38,945 bases of DNA from an uncultured Lachnospiraceae bacterium (GCA_910585255.1 CAJUEI010000007.1:1-38945); one strand, 5' to 3'. Counted from the stretch's first letter, positions 14,371-23,464 are shown. Notes: a model not told the origin generated them from the sequence alone. Made by a program: numbers and translations.

Positions 14371-14623
14371 GGACGCCAGAGTTGGAAAGGGATTGCTTAA
14401 CGCAGTTCCGCTCTCCGAAAAGTAAGAAGCTCTAAAACTTCTGAATTTACATATTTCCAACCGGACGGATCGGGGTGCAATTCGCCCGTACAGCGGGCTA
14501 AACACACCCCTTTTTTTGCCATTCGGGAATGGCAAAAAATCCTAGTGAATCGACAGAAGTCTAAGAGCTTCTAACTTTTCTCCGAAGTCACTGCGTTAAG
14601 CAATCCCTTTCCAACCCTAGCTG
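14371..14623 (+). repeat. Structured repeat, copy A (subtype I, plus)
   Basis: About 250 bp. It opens with GGACGCCAGAG. A perfect 25-bp outer inverted repeat follows (14381-14405 with 14591-14615). Inside are conserved TTCCGCTCTCC and CTCCGAAGTC loop strands and a second imperfect stem containing AGAAGCTCT and CTTCTG. Next comes a core in which GGGGTG (14472-14477) pairs with CACCCC (14505-14510) around GCCCG/CGGGC, running into T7. A small hairpin GCCATT/AATGGC (14518-14533) completes it. It is about 78 nt downstream of the truncated esterase stop. ORFs read across it are products of the repeat and not genes. Confidence 0.92.
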
Positions 14624-14700
14624 TCTCTTCCACAATATATTTTTTTCTTATCCGCAAATATATCTTCTAAATATTAACTATCTTTATTTTCTATTTCTGT

Positions 14701-15465
14701 TTATTCTTCGTCCCGTAAGTAGTCGAACTCAGCCACTTCCATATATACATTTGGAAAATATTCCAATGATTCTGCTTCTATAGGTGACGCATATTGAATT
14801 TGTTTCGTTTCTTGATTTCCTAAATACGCCTTCCAGAACATTTTTGTTAATGTTGCATCCCAAACAGGCGTATCTGTAAATTTCTTCATAGATTCTGTTA
14901 TCATCCGCCTATCTGTAGCAGGATATATCAGCATTGCCCCCAAAGGTGAAATCCGAATCCTATCCCATAGCATCAGCGTAACTGCAGCAGCAAGATTTCC
15001 TCCGGCACTATCGCCTGTCACAATTATTTTATCCTTATTGATTTCTAACATATCAGCACAATTAAGTATCCACTTATACGTGCAATAGCAGTCTTCAACA
15101 GGAACAGGATATTTATTTTTAGGTAATAATCTGTAATCTGTAAAAACCACCTTGCATTTTGCCATTTCCGCATACCATTTTGCAATCTGGTAGTGTGCCC
15201 TTGATGCCTTTAGTAAAAATCCTCCACCATGGTAAAATACAATACACGGAAGAATACCACTGCTTCTGTTTGGTTCAATAACAAAAGTAGATAGTTTTCC
15301 GTTCTTATATCCAGGGGTTACATACTTTTTTACGATAACTTTATCATCTGATGCACATGTAGATAATTTCATTGCCATGTTCACAATAGGATATAAGTAT
15401 ATATTGGATGGTGCCTTTTGTTTCACCAGTTTTGTCAATTCGCTGTCTATTTCATATTTCGCCAT
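14701..15465 (-). pseudogene. Truncated alpha/beta-hydrolase (esterase/lipase, HSL type)
   Basis: About 254 residues from the ATG at 15465, which follows AAGGGG; an upstream in-frame TTG at 15498 is less likely. The oxyanion motif FYHGGGF, the nucleophile motif GDSAGGN and the catalytic aspartate region (EVAEFDYLRDE) are present. The protein then stops. The family normally continues some 40-60 residues to the catalytic histidine, which is missing, so the triad is incomplete. The lost end faces repeat copy A, 78 nt away, and the gene lies between repeat copies A and B, so truncation by a rearrangement at the repeat is likely. It could also be a shortened protein without esterase activity. Confidence 0.75.
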
Positions 15466-15745
15466 ATTGTCATTTTCCCCTTCGATTGTCACAATCAAAT
15501 CTCAGAAAATCCCGATTTGCTGCTTTGATTATAGCACTAGGCATGATTCGTTTCCAGCTACGATTTGTGAGATTGCTGACGTTTCTATCCATCAGCACGA
15601 AAGATAAAAGGGAGTTGATTTATAAATAAATTATAAAACATACTAAAAACAAAATATACTACAAATAAAAAGAATTTTACTACTTAAAATTTTGTTTTCC
15701 AATCAGGCGAATGGATACAAAACAGATCTGCCGGCAGGAAAAAAA

Positions 15746-15994
15746 CAGCTAGAATTTGGAAGCGGCACCTCACTGCGGTGACTTCGAAAAAAAGTTAGAA
15801 AGTCTTAGGCTTCTGTCGATCCGCTAGGATTTTCGGGCACTTGTGACCGAAAAAGGGGTGTGTTTAGCCCGCTGCACGGGCGAATTGCACCCCGATCCGT
15901 CCGGCTGGATACACATTAATTCAGAAGCCTTAGATTTTCTTACTTTTTGGAGACCGGAACAGCAGTGAGGTGCCGCTTCCAAACTCTAGCGTCC
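15746..15994 (-). repeat. Structured repeat, copy B (subtype II, minus)
   Basis: Same element as copy A, reversed. The outer stem is 15748-15776 with 15962-15990 (29 bp, one mismatch that would be a G-U pair in the element's own sense). Its sequence is unlike that of copy A. The core GGGGTG/CACCCC and GCCCG/CGGGC is conserved. The inner small hairpin is CGGGCAC/GTGACCG (15834-15849), different from the other copies yet still paired except for one position. The inner stem carries the subtype II version (GTCTTAGGCTTCTG). Confidence 0.92.
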
Positions 15995-16131
15995 TCTTCC
16001 CCACTAATTAAATCAACAATATAAAATCCGCTCTTATCTTACCACACTTTATCCGCATCTTCCAGTCCAACCTTACAAAAAATTAAAAATCCCCTCAAAA
16101 TCTAACAACCCGAAATATTTTAAATTTCCTA

Positions 16132-16160
16132 TTGATTTTTAGGAATATCTATTGTAATAT
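16132..16160 (+). promoter_or_regulatory. Promoter of the hemolysin III gene
   Basis: TTGATT (16132-16137), 17 bp, TAATAT (16155-16160). Confidence 0.5.
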
Positions 16161-16236
16161 AGGCATATACTTAACATAGTTTTAAAAACTACATATAGAA
16201 ATATAAATATATCAAAACATCATAAGGAGAAACACT

Positions 16237-16902
16237 ATGAATAAAAAAATCAAAGACCCAGGCAGTGCAATTACTCATTTTATAGGTATGATGATGGCAA
16301 TCCTTGCTGCTACCCCGCTTTTAATCAAAGCCAGCAGAGAACCTGACAAAATTCATGTTATCTCGCTTGCTGTTTTTATAACCAGTATGATCCTATTATA
16401 TGCTGCAAGTACTCTATACCATACTTTAGATATCTCCGAAAAGATCAATCGGCTTTTAAAAAAGATCGATCATCTTATGATATTCGTTCTGATAGCAGGA
16501 AGCTATACTCCAATCTGTTTAATTGTCTTACGGGGAAAAATCGGCATTTCCTTATGTCTCCTAGTTTGGGGAATTGCACTTTTCGGAATTGTCCTAAAGT
16601 GTTTTTGGATTAACTGTCCAAAATGGTTTTCCAGTGCTCTCTATATTGCTATGGGCTGGGTCTGTGTTTTAGCTTTTACTCAGATTATAAATGCCCTTCC
16701 AGTGAAAGCATTTCTTTTGTTATTAATTGGAGGAATTATCTATACAATCGGAGGAGTTATCTATGCCTTAAAACTGCCGCTTTTTAATTCCAAACATAAA
16801 AATTTCGGCTCCCATGAAATTTTTCATCTATTTGTAATGGGAGGGAGTGCCTGTCACTTTATTATGATGTACCTCTATGTTGCCTCTATGCCGATCCAAT
16901 AA
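16237..16902 (+). CDS. Hemolysin III / PAQR-family membrane protein
   Basis: 221 residues with about seven hydrophobic segments. Family signatures are visible: the STLYHTLD motif near residue 60, HLMIFVLIAGSYTPI near 80-94 and the C-terminal GSHEIFHLFVMGGSACHF with paired histidines. These residues form a metal-binding site in PAQR proteins such as adiponectin receptors. Named for a Bacillus cereus hemolysin, most bacterial members probably act in membrane lipid homeostasis, so toxicity should not be assumed. AAGGAG stands 8 nt before the ATG. Single gene. Confidence 0.9.
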   Translation: MNKKIKDPGSAITHFIGMMMAILAATPLLIKASREPDKIHVISLAVFITSMILLYAASTLYHTLDISEKINRLLKKIDHLMIFVLIAGSYTPICLIVLRGKIGISLCLLVWGIALFGIVLKCFWINCPKWFSSALYIAMGWVCVLAFTQIINALPVKAFLLLLIGGIIYTIGGVIYALKLPLFNSKHKNFGSHEIFHLFVMGGSACHFIMMYLYVASMPIQ

Positions 16903-16999
16903 GAATCATTCATCGAGTAGAAAAGGTTACTTCCCCTACTTGCTGCACTGAGCGTCCGTCAGTCCTGCTGACCTGTTTTCTTTGGACGCCTGTGTACAT

Positions 17000-17036
17000 A
17001 AAAAATCCAGCCAGAAATCGTCTTCTATCTGGCTGG
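17000..17036 (-). terminator. Terminator of the 86-residue protein gene
   Basis: On the minus strand CCAGCCAGA pairs with TCTGGCTGG and runs into ATTTTTT. The plus side has no T-run. Just beyond, 16953-16988 holds a further fold in which GCGTCC pairs with GGACGC around a CAG/CTG hairpin; its role is unknown. Confidence 0.8.
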
Positions 17037-17098
17037 TATTACTGTTCTTCCATATTAATTTTTCTCCTATCTAAATTTCTATCCTATCGATTTGTTCT

Positions 17099-17359
17099 TT
17101 AAGCCTTAAAACTTCTGCTCATTGCCATAGTATAATAAACTGCTTGTGCATCGCTGCCATAAAAATTTACTTTATTCTCCATCGATCGGGACAGCACATC
17201 TTCGTTATGCTTGCAAGCTTCTTTCATTGTTTCCGAAAAACTAATCTCCTGTTCTTCTCTTGCTTTTTGAAAGGAATCCTGTCTAGACATCTGTTTATTC
17301 ATCGGACCTATTCGATTTACTCGTTCAATTGTTCTAATACTAGAAATTCGGTTCAACAT
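17099..17359 (-). CDS. Small hypothetical protein, candidate motility regulon member
   Basis: 86 residues, no membrane segment, mostly helical and charged, ending DAQAVYYTMAMSRSFKA. I do not recognise the family. It is a real gene: AAGGAGG precedes the ATG by 8 nt and a good terminator follows. Upstream at 17417-17443 is a close match to the flagellar sigma-D consensus, and the next gene on the same strand encodes a chemoreceptor-type fusion, so a role in motility or chemotaxis is possible (inference). Confidence 0.7.
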   Translation of the reverse strand: MLNRISSIRTIERVNRIGPMNKQMSRQDSFQKAREEQEISFSETMKEACKHNEDVLSRSMENKVNFYGSDAQAVYYTMAMSRSFKA

Positions 17360-17416
17360 ATTACATCGCCTCCTTACTTGTTTATGATTTCCAATTCTTT
17401 CCTTTTGTTACTTTAT

Positions 17417-17443
17417 ATATCGGTAATTTATTTAGAAAATTTA
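17417..17443 (-). promoter_or_regulatory. Sigma-D (flagellar) type promoter
   Basis: Minus strand TAAA (17440-17443), 16-bp spacer, CCGATAT (17417-17423), against the Bacillus consensus TAAA-N14-16-GCCGATAT. It lies about 60 bp before the 86-residue protein gene. Confidence 0.5.
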
Positions 17444-17573
17444 GTACTATCGATACAGTTTTTTTATTATTTTTTATTGTCTTATTTTAAATTATTTCAC
17501 TTTTCTTTATCCACTTGTTAATACTGTTATCTAGTCAAATCGGATATTCGCAATCTACTTCGCTACTTGCTCA

Positions 17574-17650
17574 TAACCTCATCAAAGAAGTCCCAACCCA
17601 CCGCTTTCGCCTTGACGGCTTAGAAGCGAGGGACTTCCTTGATGAGGTTA
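17574..17650. repeat. Palindromic element, copy 1 (IS200/IS605-end-like)
   Basis: A 77-bp palindrome starting TAACCTCATCAA and ending TTGATGAGGTTA. The outer arm continues to GAAGTCCC/GGGACTTC with two mismatches. The centre is CCGCTTTCGCCTTGACGGCTTAGAAGCG. A near-identical copy in the same orientation is at 29498-29576. Subterminal palindromes of this form are typical of IS200/IS605 elements and of their transposase-less derivatives. The family match is from memory and unchecked. It is the only notable item in the 17360-17681 gap besides the sigma-D promoter. Confidence 0.75.
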
Positions 17651-17681
17651 AATTTATACTGTAATATATTTCATTTATATT

Positions 17682-17738
17682 AAAAATCCGCTTAGATAAA
17701 CTATGATTTTCCTTTCTAGTTTATTCTAAACGGATTTT
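17682..17738 (-). terminator. Terminator of the hydrogenase-chemoreceptor gene
   Basis: On the minus strand AAAATCCGTTTAGAATAAACT pairs almost fully with AGTTTATCTAAGCGGATTTTT. It is symmetrical enough to work in both directions. Confidence 0.85.
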
Positions 17739-17779
17739 ATCCATCTTTTATTCATGTTTCCTCTTATTTATCTAAATCT

Positions 17780-19738
17780 TTAATTTTCATCTACTAACTC
17801 TGCCAGTTGTCTTTTTACTATTCCGGCTGTAGATAAGATAAGATCTGCTGAAGCAGCAATCTCTTCTGTAGCTGCTGCCAAATTTTCAATTCTGGTATTA
17901 ATATTTCCTATTGTTTCCATTAGCTGAACAGTGTCTTTTAAGATTTCTCCAATTGAATCTAATATTCGTTCCTGACTCTTATTGCTTCGGGTAGCAGTAT
18001 CCCTTGAATTAGAAGCCAAATGATTAATTTCATTTGCTACTACAGCAAATCCCCGCCCTGCTTCACCGGCACGTGCCGCTTCTATGCTTGCATTTAATGC
18101 TAAAAGATTGGTCTGGGAAGCGATGGAAACAACTGCTGCATTGTTTTGCGAAAGTTCTGAAAGCAATTCATGAATCTCTGTCATTGCCCGATTAAGCTCG
18201 TCACAGAAACTGGAAATTTGATGCATATCTGCAGATATTTCAGAGCTCTCTTGTGCATTACTGCTGTTTCCCGCCGCCATATCGTCTACTGCCCGATGTA
18301 AAGCGACAAACTGTTGATTAATTTCATTTACGGTCTGAATAATGGCCTGTTCTCTCTGCTGTTCCTCATTCTTTTCCTTTTCAATCTCTTTTGCCAGTGC
18401 AACGGCATGTTCCCGCTCTACTTCTACTTCATGCTTCATATAATAGATGCAATTCTCTTTTTTATTAAAGCCATTGTAAATTGCGGTTGCCATCTCTACA
18501 CAGGTTTTATATCCGCAGCAGGAACAATTGATATGCTGCTCCTCCTGAGTATTCTTTCCCATACTATAAAAAATCTCTTTTAACTCCGATTCAGAAGGAA
18601 TTCTATAACTGCATTTTTTCGATAAATCCTGATATGTTCTTAGATAATCTTTTAAATTTAATTTAGAAAACTGCCGATTTAGACTTCTCAAACGCTGCTT
18701 TGGCGTCATTCTCTTTGACCATGCACTCCGAAGGTTATTTTTCTTAGATGCTTCCCGAATCTTTAAAAGCTGATATAATGCATAATCTGTCTTTGCTAAT
18801 TCTGGATTTGTTGCTGTTCCACAGAGACAGCCATCTGCACAGTTTAAAGCATCAATAAACAAATAAGGCGTTTGTCCTTTTACAATCTTTTCCTTATTCT
18901 TTTCCAGATATTCGTATAAATGTTGTTCTCCCTCAATCTGACGGATAAAAACGCTCTCCCCTAAAAACCAATATACATTTTCTTTTAATCCGCCAGGTAC
19001 CGGATAGATCGATCCCAATCCATACTCTACTTCATCAGAACAGAGAGTTCCTGATATATGATGTTCTTTTACATACTTCATCAAATGTTCAAATGTTACA
19101 TTATACTGAATCATTCCCCGATTTTCTGGTTCTTCCATCTCCATCTTTTTTGCAATACAGGGACTGATAAATGCGAATTTATCCTGAATTCCCATCTCTT
19201 TTCTGGCATAAATCGCTGCACACATCATCGGACTTTGAACCGGAAACAATTTAGGAAGAAGTTCCGGTGCATACCGCTCAATATAACCTACTACTGCAGG
19301 ACAAGGCTGTGATATTCCTCCCTGAAACTGGTACTTTGTAATATAATTTAAATAGCCCCAAGTAGTAATATCGGCTCCAAAAGATACACTGATAATTCGA
19401 TTTACTCCAAGTTTTTTTAGACCGCCTAATACCGATTCATATTCTCCCGAATAATTTGCCTTAAAAGCGGGTGCAACAAGTAAAGATATTTTTTCTCCTT
19501 TTGCCAGATCGGCAAAGAATTGTTCTGTATCATCATTATACTCTCTTGCCTCATGCTCACACACATCAAAACAAGCTCCGCATGCCACACAGCGATCTTC
19601 ATCTACATCAATCCTATTCTTCCCATCTACTTCACGGGAAATACAAGCCCCCATACAACTGCAAGTGCTAATGCATTTATTACATCCAATGCACTTTTCA
19701 TTTGTAAATACTAATTGTCTCTCCTCTTTCATATACAA
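17780..19738 (-). CDS. Soluble [FeFe]-hydrogenase-like sensor fused to a chemoreceptor signalling domain
   Basis: 652 residues, no membrane segment. Residues 16-61 hold two ferredoxin-type cluster motifs (CIGCNKCISTC, CVACGACFDVC). Residues about 85-330 match the [FeFe]-hydrogenase catalytic domain with modified H-cluster motifs: L1 is SQPCPAVV (one Cys, 146, where active enzymes have two), L2 is SPCIAKKME (Cys194) and L3 is NCADGCLCG (300-307). Residues 405-430 carry a CxCCGxxxxC cluster motif. Residues about 440-652 form a methyl-accepting chemotaxis signalling hairpin with the intact tip IASQTNLLALNASIEAARAGE. Such sensory hydrogenases are thought to detect H2, CO or redox state. Its output would be CheA/CheW or another partner (inference). 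Start is TTG 19738 or ATG 19732; a GGGAG serves either. Confidence 0.9.
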   Translation of the reverse strand: MYMKEERQLVFTNEKCIGCNKCISTCSCMGACISREVDGKNRIDVDEDRCVACGACFDVCEHEAREYNDDTEQFFADLAKGEKISLLVAPAFKANYSGEYESVLGGLKKLGVNRIISVSFGADITTWGYLNYITKYQFQGGISQPCPAVVGYIERYAPELLPKLFPVQSPMMCAAIYARKEMGIQDKFAFISPCIAKKMEMEEPENRGMIQYNVTFEHLMKYVKEHHISGTLCSDEVEYGLGSIYPVPGGLKENVYWFLGESVFIRQIEGEQHLYEYLEKNKEKIVKGQTPYLFIDALNCADGCLCGTATNPELAKTDYALYQLLKIREASKKNNLRSAWSKRMTPKQRLRSLNRQFSKLNLKDYLRTYQDLSKKCSYRIPSESELKEIFYSMGKNTQEEQHINCSCCGYKTCVEMATAIYNGFNKKENCIYYMKHEVEVEREHAVALAKEIEKEKNEEQQREQAIIQTVNEINQQFVALHRAVDDMAAGNSSNAQESSEISADMHQISSFCDELNRAMTEIHELLSELSQNNAAVVSIASQTNLLALNASIEAARAGEAGRGFAVVANEINHLASNSRDTATRSNKSQERILDSIGEILKDTVQLMETIGNINTRIENLAAATEEIAASADLILSTAGIVKRQLAELVDEN

Positions 19739-19813
19739 ATGTTCTCCCTATTTCTTACGTTTCCTACTGCATTGTATTCTATTTCTTGTTTTCCTTTATA
19801 AATTTTTAATCAA

Positions 19814-20197
19814 TCAGTCTTCTTCTTCTCCGTCAGATGCTCCTATATATTCTCGTCCAGATATATTCTTCTTTTCTCGTTCCTGTTCTATCATACGTGA
19901 CAGCATCTCTTTTACCTGCATAGGGTTTTTAATCGATTTTATATCAAACTCCGGTGATGTTTTATCAGAGGAACAGCAATGAATCGTGCCAAGATTAAAT
20001 ATTCTCTGTCCAAAGCTCCTTTTTAACGTAATATCCATAATTCGATAGAGACGCACTTCTTCCTCTTTTAAATTTAAAATTCCGCTCTGCGTAAAAAACC
20101 TGTCTTCGGTCAGACGATAGACTGTAAAGGAAAGCGGCAAGCCAAACAAGGTACGTTTCCTATCTTTCCATACATATTCTAAGTCAATTTTTTCCAT
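19814..20197 (-). CDS. PH-domain-like small protein
   Basis: 127 residues. Residues 1-105 show the beta-rich pattern of bacterial PH-type (YdbT/YdbS-like) domains: WKDRKRTLFGLPLSFTVYRLTEDRFFTQSGILNLKEEEVRLYRIMDITLKRS. It lacks the membrane helices usually found in YdbT. A charged C-terminal tail follows. AAAGGAG stands before the ATG. It lies between the phosphoglucomutase gene and the hydrogenase-chemoreceptor gene on the same strand, but a terminator separates it from the former. Function unknown. Confidence 0.7.
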   Translation of the reverse strand: MEKIDLEYVWKDRKRTLFGLPLSFTVYRLTEDRFFTQSGILNLKEEEVRLYRIMDITLKRSFGQRIFNLGTIHCCSSDKTSPEFDIKSIKNPMQVKEMLSRMIEQEREKKNISGREYIGASDGEEED

Positions 20198-20240
20198 TTT
20201 TTTCTCCTTTTCCCTCTGCTTTCTCCGTTAGCCATCACAT

Positions 20241-20278
20241 AAAACAGCTTCCAGTTTCCTTTTGCAGAAACCAGAAGC
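20241..20278 (-). terminator. Terminator of the PEGA-phosphoglucomutase operon
   Basis: On the minus strand GCTTCTGGTTTC pairs with GAAACTGGAAGC and runs into TGTTTTAT. Confidence 0.8.
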
Positions 20279-20299
20279 CATCCTTTTTTATCCGTCCTT

Positions 20300-22033
20300 T
20301 TACAGCATCTTATTAATCATATCCAAAACTTCTTTTCCAAGTGCTGCTGATTTTTCATTTGCATTTTCCAGAGAAGTCCCTTTGATCCCATAGTAAAACT
20401 TCACCTTCGGCTCTGTCCCGGATGGTCTTACACACAGCCATGCATCATCTTCCAAATCATAATATAATACATTTGAATTCGGTAAACCTGTAGCTGTCGT
20501 TTCACCTGTTTCCATATTGCGGATAATATCTTTCTTATAATCTCTTGCAGACAATACTTTATATCCTCCAACTTCTACAGGTGTATTTTCACGCAATGTA
20601 TTCATAATATCTTGAATCTTCTGAAGTCCTTCAATTCCCTTTAATGTAATAGACTTTACATCATCCTTATAATAACCATAGCGATCATACATTGCAATCA
20701 TAGCATCCCATAATGTCATATTTTTTGTCTTATAATAAGCAGCCGCTTCACAAAGTGCCATTGTAGCAACAATCGCATCTTTATCTCTAGCATGTGTTCC
20801 GATTAAACAACCATAACTCTCTTCAAATCCAAACAGATACGTACCCTTTCCGCTGTTTTCAAACCCTAAAATCTGCTGTCCGATAAATTTAAAGCCTGTC
20901 AATACTTCAATTAACTTCACTCCATAATATCTTGCAATGGCATCTGCCATATTGGTGGTAACAATGGTCTTAATCAATGCACCGTCCTCTGGAAGTCCCT
21001 GAAGTTCCTTAATCTGTCCAATTTCATAATCAGCAAGCAGACATCCTGACATATTTCCGGTCAGTGTAATATACTCCCCGCTCTTGGTATCTTTTACATA
21101 TACCCCTAAGCGGTCAGCATCTGGATCCGTTGCAAGCACCAAATCAGCATCCTTTTCCTTTGCCAGTTTTAAAGCAAGTTCAAATGCTTCTGCTGCCTCT
21201 GGATTTGGATAACTTACGGTAGGGAATTCTCCGTCCGGCAGTTCCTGTTCTGGTACGACATAGACATTTTCAAAGCCCAGCTCTTTTAAAATTCTTCTTG
21301 CTGGAAGATTTCCAGTGCCATGCAGTGGAGTATAGACAATCTTAATCTCCTTTTGTACCTTTTCAATACAGTCTAGATGCCGCACCTGTTTCTTTAATTC
21401 TGCAATATAAGCATCATCTACCGCTGCACCAATTATCTCATAAAGCCCAGCTTCCTTTGCTGCTTCCTTATCCATTGTCTTTACCGTATTATAGTCTGTT
21501 ACTGCTTTTACCTCAGCCATAATACCGCTGTCATGAGGAGGTGTAATTTGTGCACCATCTTCCCAATATACTTTATAGCCGTTATACTCCGGTGGGTTGT
21601 GGCTTGCCGTAATATTAATACCTGCAATACAGGAGAGCTTTCTTACTGCAAAAGACAATTCTGGTGTAGGACGAAGGCTTTCAAATACATATGCTTTAAT
21701 TCCGTTTGCAGCCAGACAAAGTGCTGCTTCATCTGCGAATTCCGGTGACATTCTTCTAGAATCAAATGCAATAGCAACTCCCTTTTTCTCTCCACCAACC
21801 TTTACTATATAATTGGCAAGTCCCTGTGTTGCTTTGCGGACAGTATAGACATTCATCCGATTCGTACCAGCACCGATAATTCCTCTTAATCCTGCTGTAC
21901 CAAACTCAAGCTCTGCATAGAAACGTTCTTTAATCTCGTTCTCATCCTCTTTAATTGCCTCAAGTTCTGCTTTGGTTGCCTGATCAAAATATGGATTTGA
22001 CAACCACTCCTGGTATAACTCTTTGTAGTCCAT
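20300..22033 (-). CDS. Phospho-sugar mutase (phosphoglucomutase/phosphomannomutase)
   Basis: 577 residues, four-domain alpha-D-phosphohexomutase. It interconverts hexose 1- and 6-phosphates, supplying UDP-glucose or mannose precursors for cell envelope glycans. The phosphoserine loop TASHNPPEYNG (Ser144), the metal loop DPDADR (about 305) and the sugar-binding GFEESYG and RPSGTEPK segments are all present. Length matches the PgcA/PgmB2 branch of Firmicutes. AGGAGG lies just before the ATG. It follows the PEGA lipoprotein gene by only 18 nt, so the two form an operon. Confidence 0.95.
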   Translation of the reverse strand: MDYKELYQEWLSNPYFDQATKAELEAIKEDENEIKERFYAELEFGTAGLRGIIGAGTNRMNVYTVRKATQGLANYIVKVGGEKKGVAIAFDSRRMSPEFADEAALCLAANGIKAYVFESLRPTPELSFAVRKLSCIAGINITASHNPPEYNGYKVYWEDGAQITPPHDSGIMAEVKAVTDYNTVKTMDKEAAKEAGLYEIIGAAVDDAYIAELKKQVRHLDCIEKVQKEIKIVYTPLHGTGNLPARRILKELGFENVYVVPEQELPDGEFPTVSYPNPEAAEAFELALKLAKEKDADLVLATDPDADRLGVYVKDTKSGEYITLTGNMSGCLLADYEIGQIKELQGLPEDGALIKTIVTTNMADAIARYYGVKLIEVLTGFKFIGQQILGFENSGKGTYLFGFEESYGCLIGTHARDKDAIVATMALCEAAAYYKTKNMTLWDAMIAMYDRYGYYKDDVKSITLKGIEGLQKIQDIMNTLRENTPVEVGGYKVLSARDYKKDIIRNMETGETTATGLPNSNVLYYDLEDDAWLCVRPSGTEPKVKFYYGIKGTSLENANEKSAALGKEVLDMINKML

Positions 22034-22051
22034 GTTCTTTCTACCTCCTGA

Positions 22052-23464
22052 TTAGTTTTCTGCCAGTGCCGGGAAACTATAATAAGAATCAATCTGGTCA
22101 CTGGTTATATTAACGGTATATGTTTTAGTAACATATCCGTCTTTTTTAAGAATAATCGTATGTTCCCCGCTTACTTTTGTCAAGGTAACAGGAACCGTTC
22201 CGATATAATCACCATCAAAATAAACCTCTGTCTTTAATGGCTCCATAATATGTATCTTGTATGCCGAAACATCTCCTGACGAAACGGAAGAAGGTGAACC
22301 CACTGTCGTCTCCGAATCAAAAGATGTATGAGTCTCTGTAGTTGCTGCCTGTGTCGTAGGATTATTAGAAGTTGTCTCTTCCGCCGGAAGCGTGACAACC
22401 ACCGTTCCTGGTTCTGATGTGCTCTCAGAAGGAGTTTCTTCTTCTTTTGCTTCCAATGTAATGGTCTTCTGCTGATAAGAAGTTTCCACCTGATATTTTT
22501 CCGCAAACGGCTCATATCCATCTGCCTCTACCCGAATTGCATAAGTTCCATAGTCAAATGTTGCAACCTCTTTATGATTTGTTTCTTTTCCATTTACATA
22601 TAAACGGGCACTTTCCGGCTCAATCTTAAAATCCACTGTTCCAATGGGTCTTGCCTCTTCTACAAAGGAACGAATATCCACCTCCAGCTCCTGGTTCTTT
22701 TCCACCCGAATTTGCTTTTGCCCCTTTACATTTCCCTGTAGTACTTCTAAGGTATAGTCTCCTTCAGGTACTACTACCAACATATTATTGGTAATCGGCT
22801 TTGCTATCTTACCAATCGTCAGAATTCCCCCCAAAAAATACTCTTCATTCTGCAGACTGACATAACCATGTCCCTTAGTTACTACAATGGAATATGCTGT
22901 TGTTCCTCGTCCCTTTATTGTCAATTCATCCTGATCGCTGATCTCAATCGGCTCTACCAACACTCCATCACTGACAATTGCAATACTGCTGTCATACCGA
23001 TAGAGATACGATCCTGCCTGTATCGTCTTATTCGTTCGATCCATTGTAAATTGCGTAATATGTGTTAATTCCCATGCATCCGGCGAAATACTAACTTCCT
23101 TCGTTCTGCCATTCTTTCTATCATATTCTAATTCTACAATTTCTCCTATCTGCACCTGTGCCATAGAAATCCCGTCTCCGTATTTATTCTGCACCAATGT
23201 ACTTGTACTATAGGCAAATGTTGTCACTTCACGGGTATCAATATTAAGCAGTGTAATATTCTTTATCTCCGTATCTAATGCAGTAACCACACCAGATATA
23301 GTCAGATAATCCTTTTCTGTACTTGTCTCTTCCAAAGATTCTGTCGTTGTCTCCTCTGCTTCTATAAAAGGCAGTGATGCACACCCGCCAATCCCCAGCA
23401 GCAGTCCCACTGTCAACAGCCCTGCTACCAATCTTATAAAAATAGACTTGTCTTGTATCTGCAT
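22052..23464 (-). CDS. Lipoprotein with PEGA domains
   Basis: 470 residues. The N-terminus is a lipoprotein signal with a lipobox-like IGGC and Cys28 as the lipidation site. Residues about 45-260 are a beta-rich region I cannot name. Residues about 265-335 and about 410-465 each resemble PEGA repeats, Ig-like surface domains (GTVDFKIEPESARLYVNGKE; KTEVYFDGDYIGTVPVTL). A low-complexity Thr/Ser/Glu linker at about 340-400 separates them. It is an extracellular surface protein. It is cotranscribed with the downstream mutase. Promoter at 23547-23575. Confidence 0.85.
   Translation of the reverse strand: MQIQDKSIFIRLVAGLLTVGLLLGIGGCASLPFIEAEETTTESLEETSTEKDYLTISGVVTALDTEIKNITLLNIDTREVTTFAYSTSTLVQNKYGDGISMAQVQIGEIVELEYDRKNGRTKEVSISPDAWELTHITQFTMDRTNKTIQAGSYLYRYDSSIAIVSDGVLVEPIEISDQDELTIKGRGTTAYSIVVTKGHGYVSLQNEEYFLGGILTIGKIAKPITNNMLVVVPEGDYTLEVLQGNVKGQKQIRVEKNQELEVDIRSFVEEARPIGTVDFKIEPESARLYVNGKETNHKEVATFDYGTYAIRVEADGYEPFAEKYQVETSYQQKTITLEAKEEETPSESTSEPGTVVVTLPAEETTSNNPTTQAATTETHTSFDSETTVGSPSSVSSGDVSAYKIHIMEPLKTEVYFDGDYIGTVPVTLTKVSGEHTIILKKDGYVTKTYTVNITSDQIDSYYSFPALAEN

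Larger units (their letters stand above)
15466..16236. other. Intergenic region between the esterase remnant and hemolysin III gene
   Basis: Contains repeat copy B and the hemolysin III promoter. The rest is AT-rich, with no credible ORF or other signal; short ORFs over the repeat are artefacts. Confidence 0.6.

Noticed and set aside
14296..14535. ORF of about 79 codons on the minus strand (KKRGVFSPLYGRIAPRSVRLE), with look-alikes at 26071-26268 and 26606-27031
   Set aside because: These read through the conserved core of the structured repeat. The frame follows the repeat's base-pairing, they lack ribosome sites, and they change with the arms.
14371..15994. CRISPR array or group II intron as explanation of the repeats
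   Set aside because: Repeats are too long, few and convergent for CRISPR. No reverse transcriptase ORF or recognisable domain V is present.
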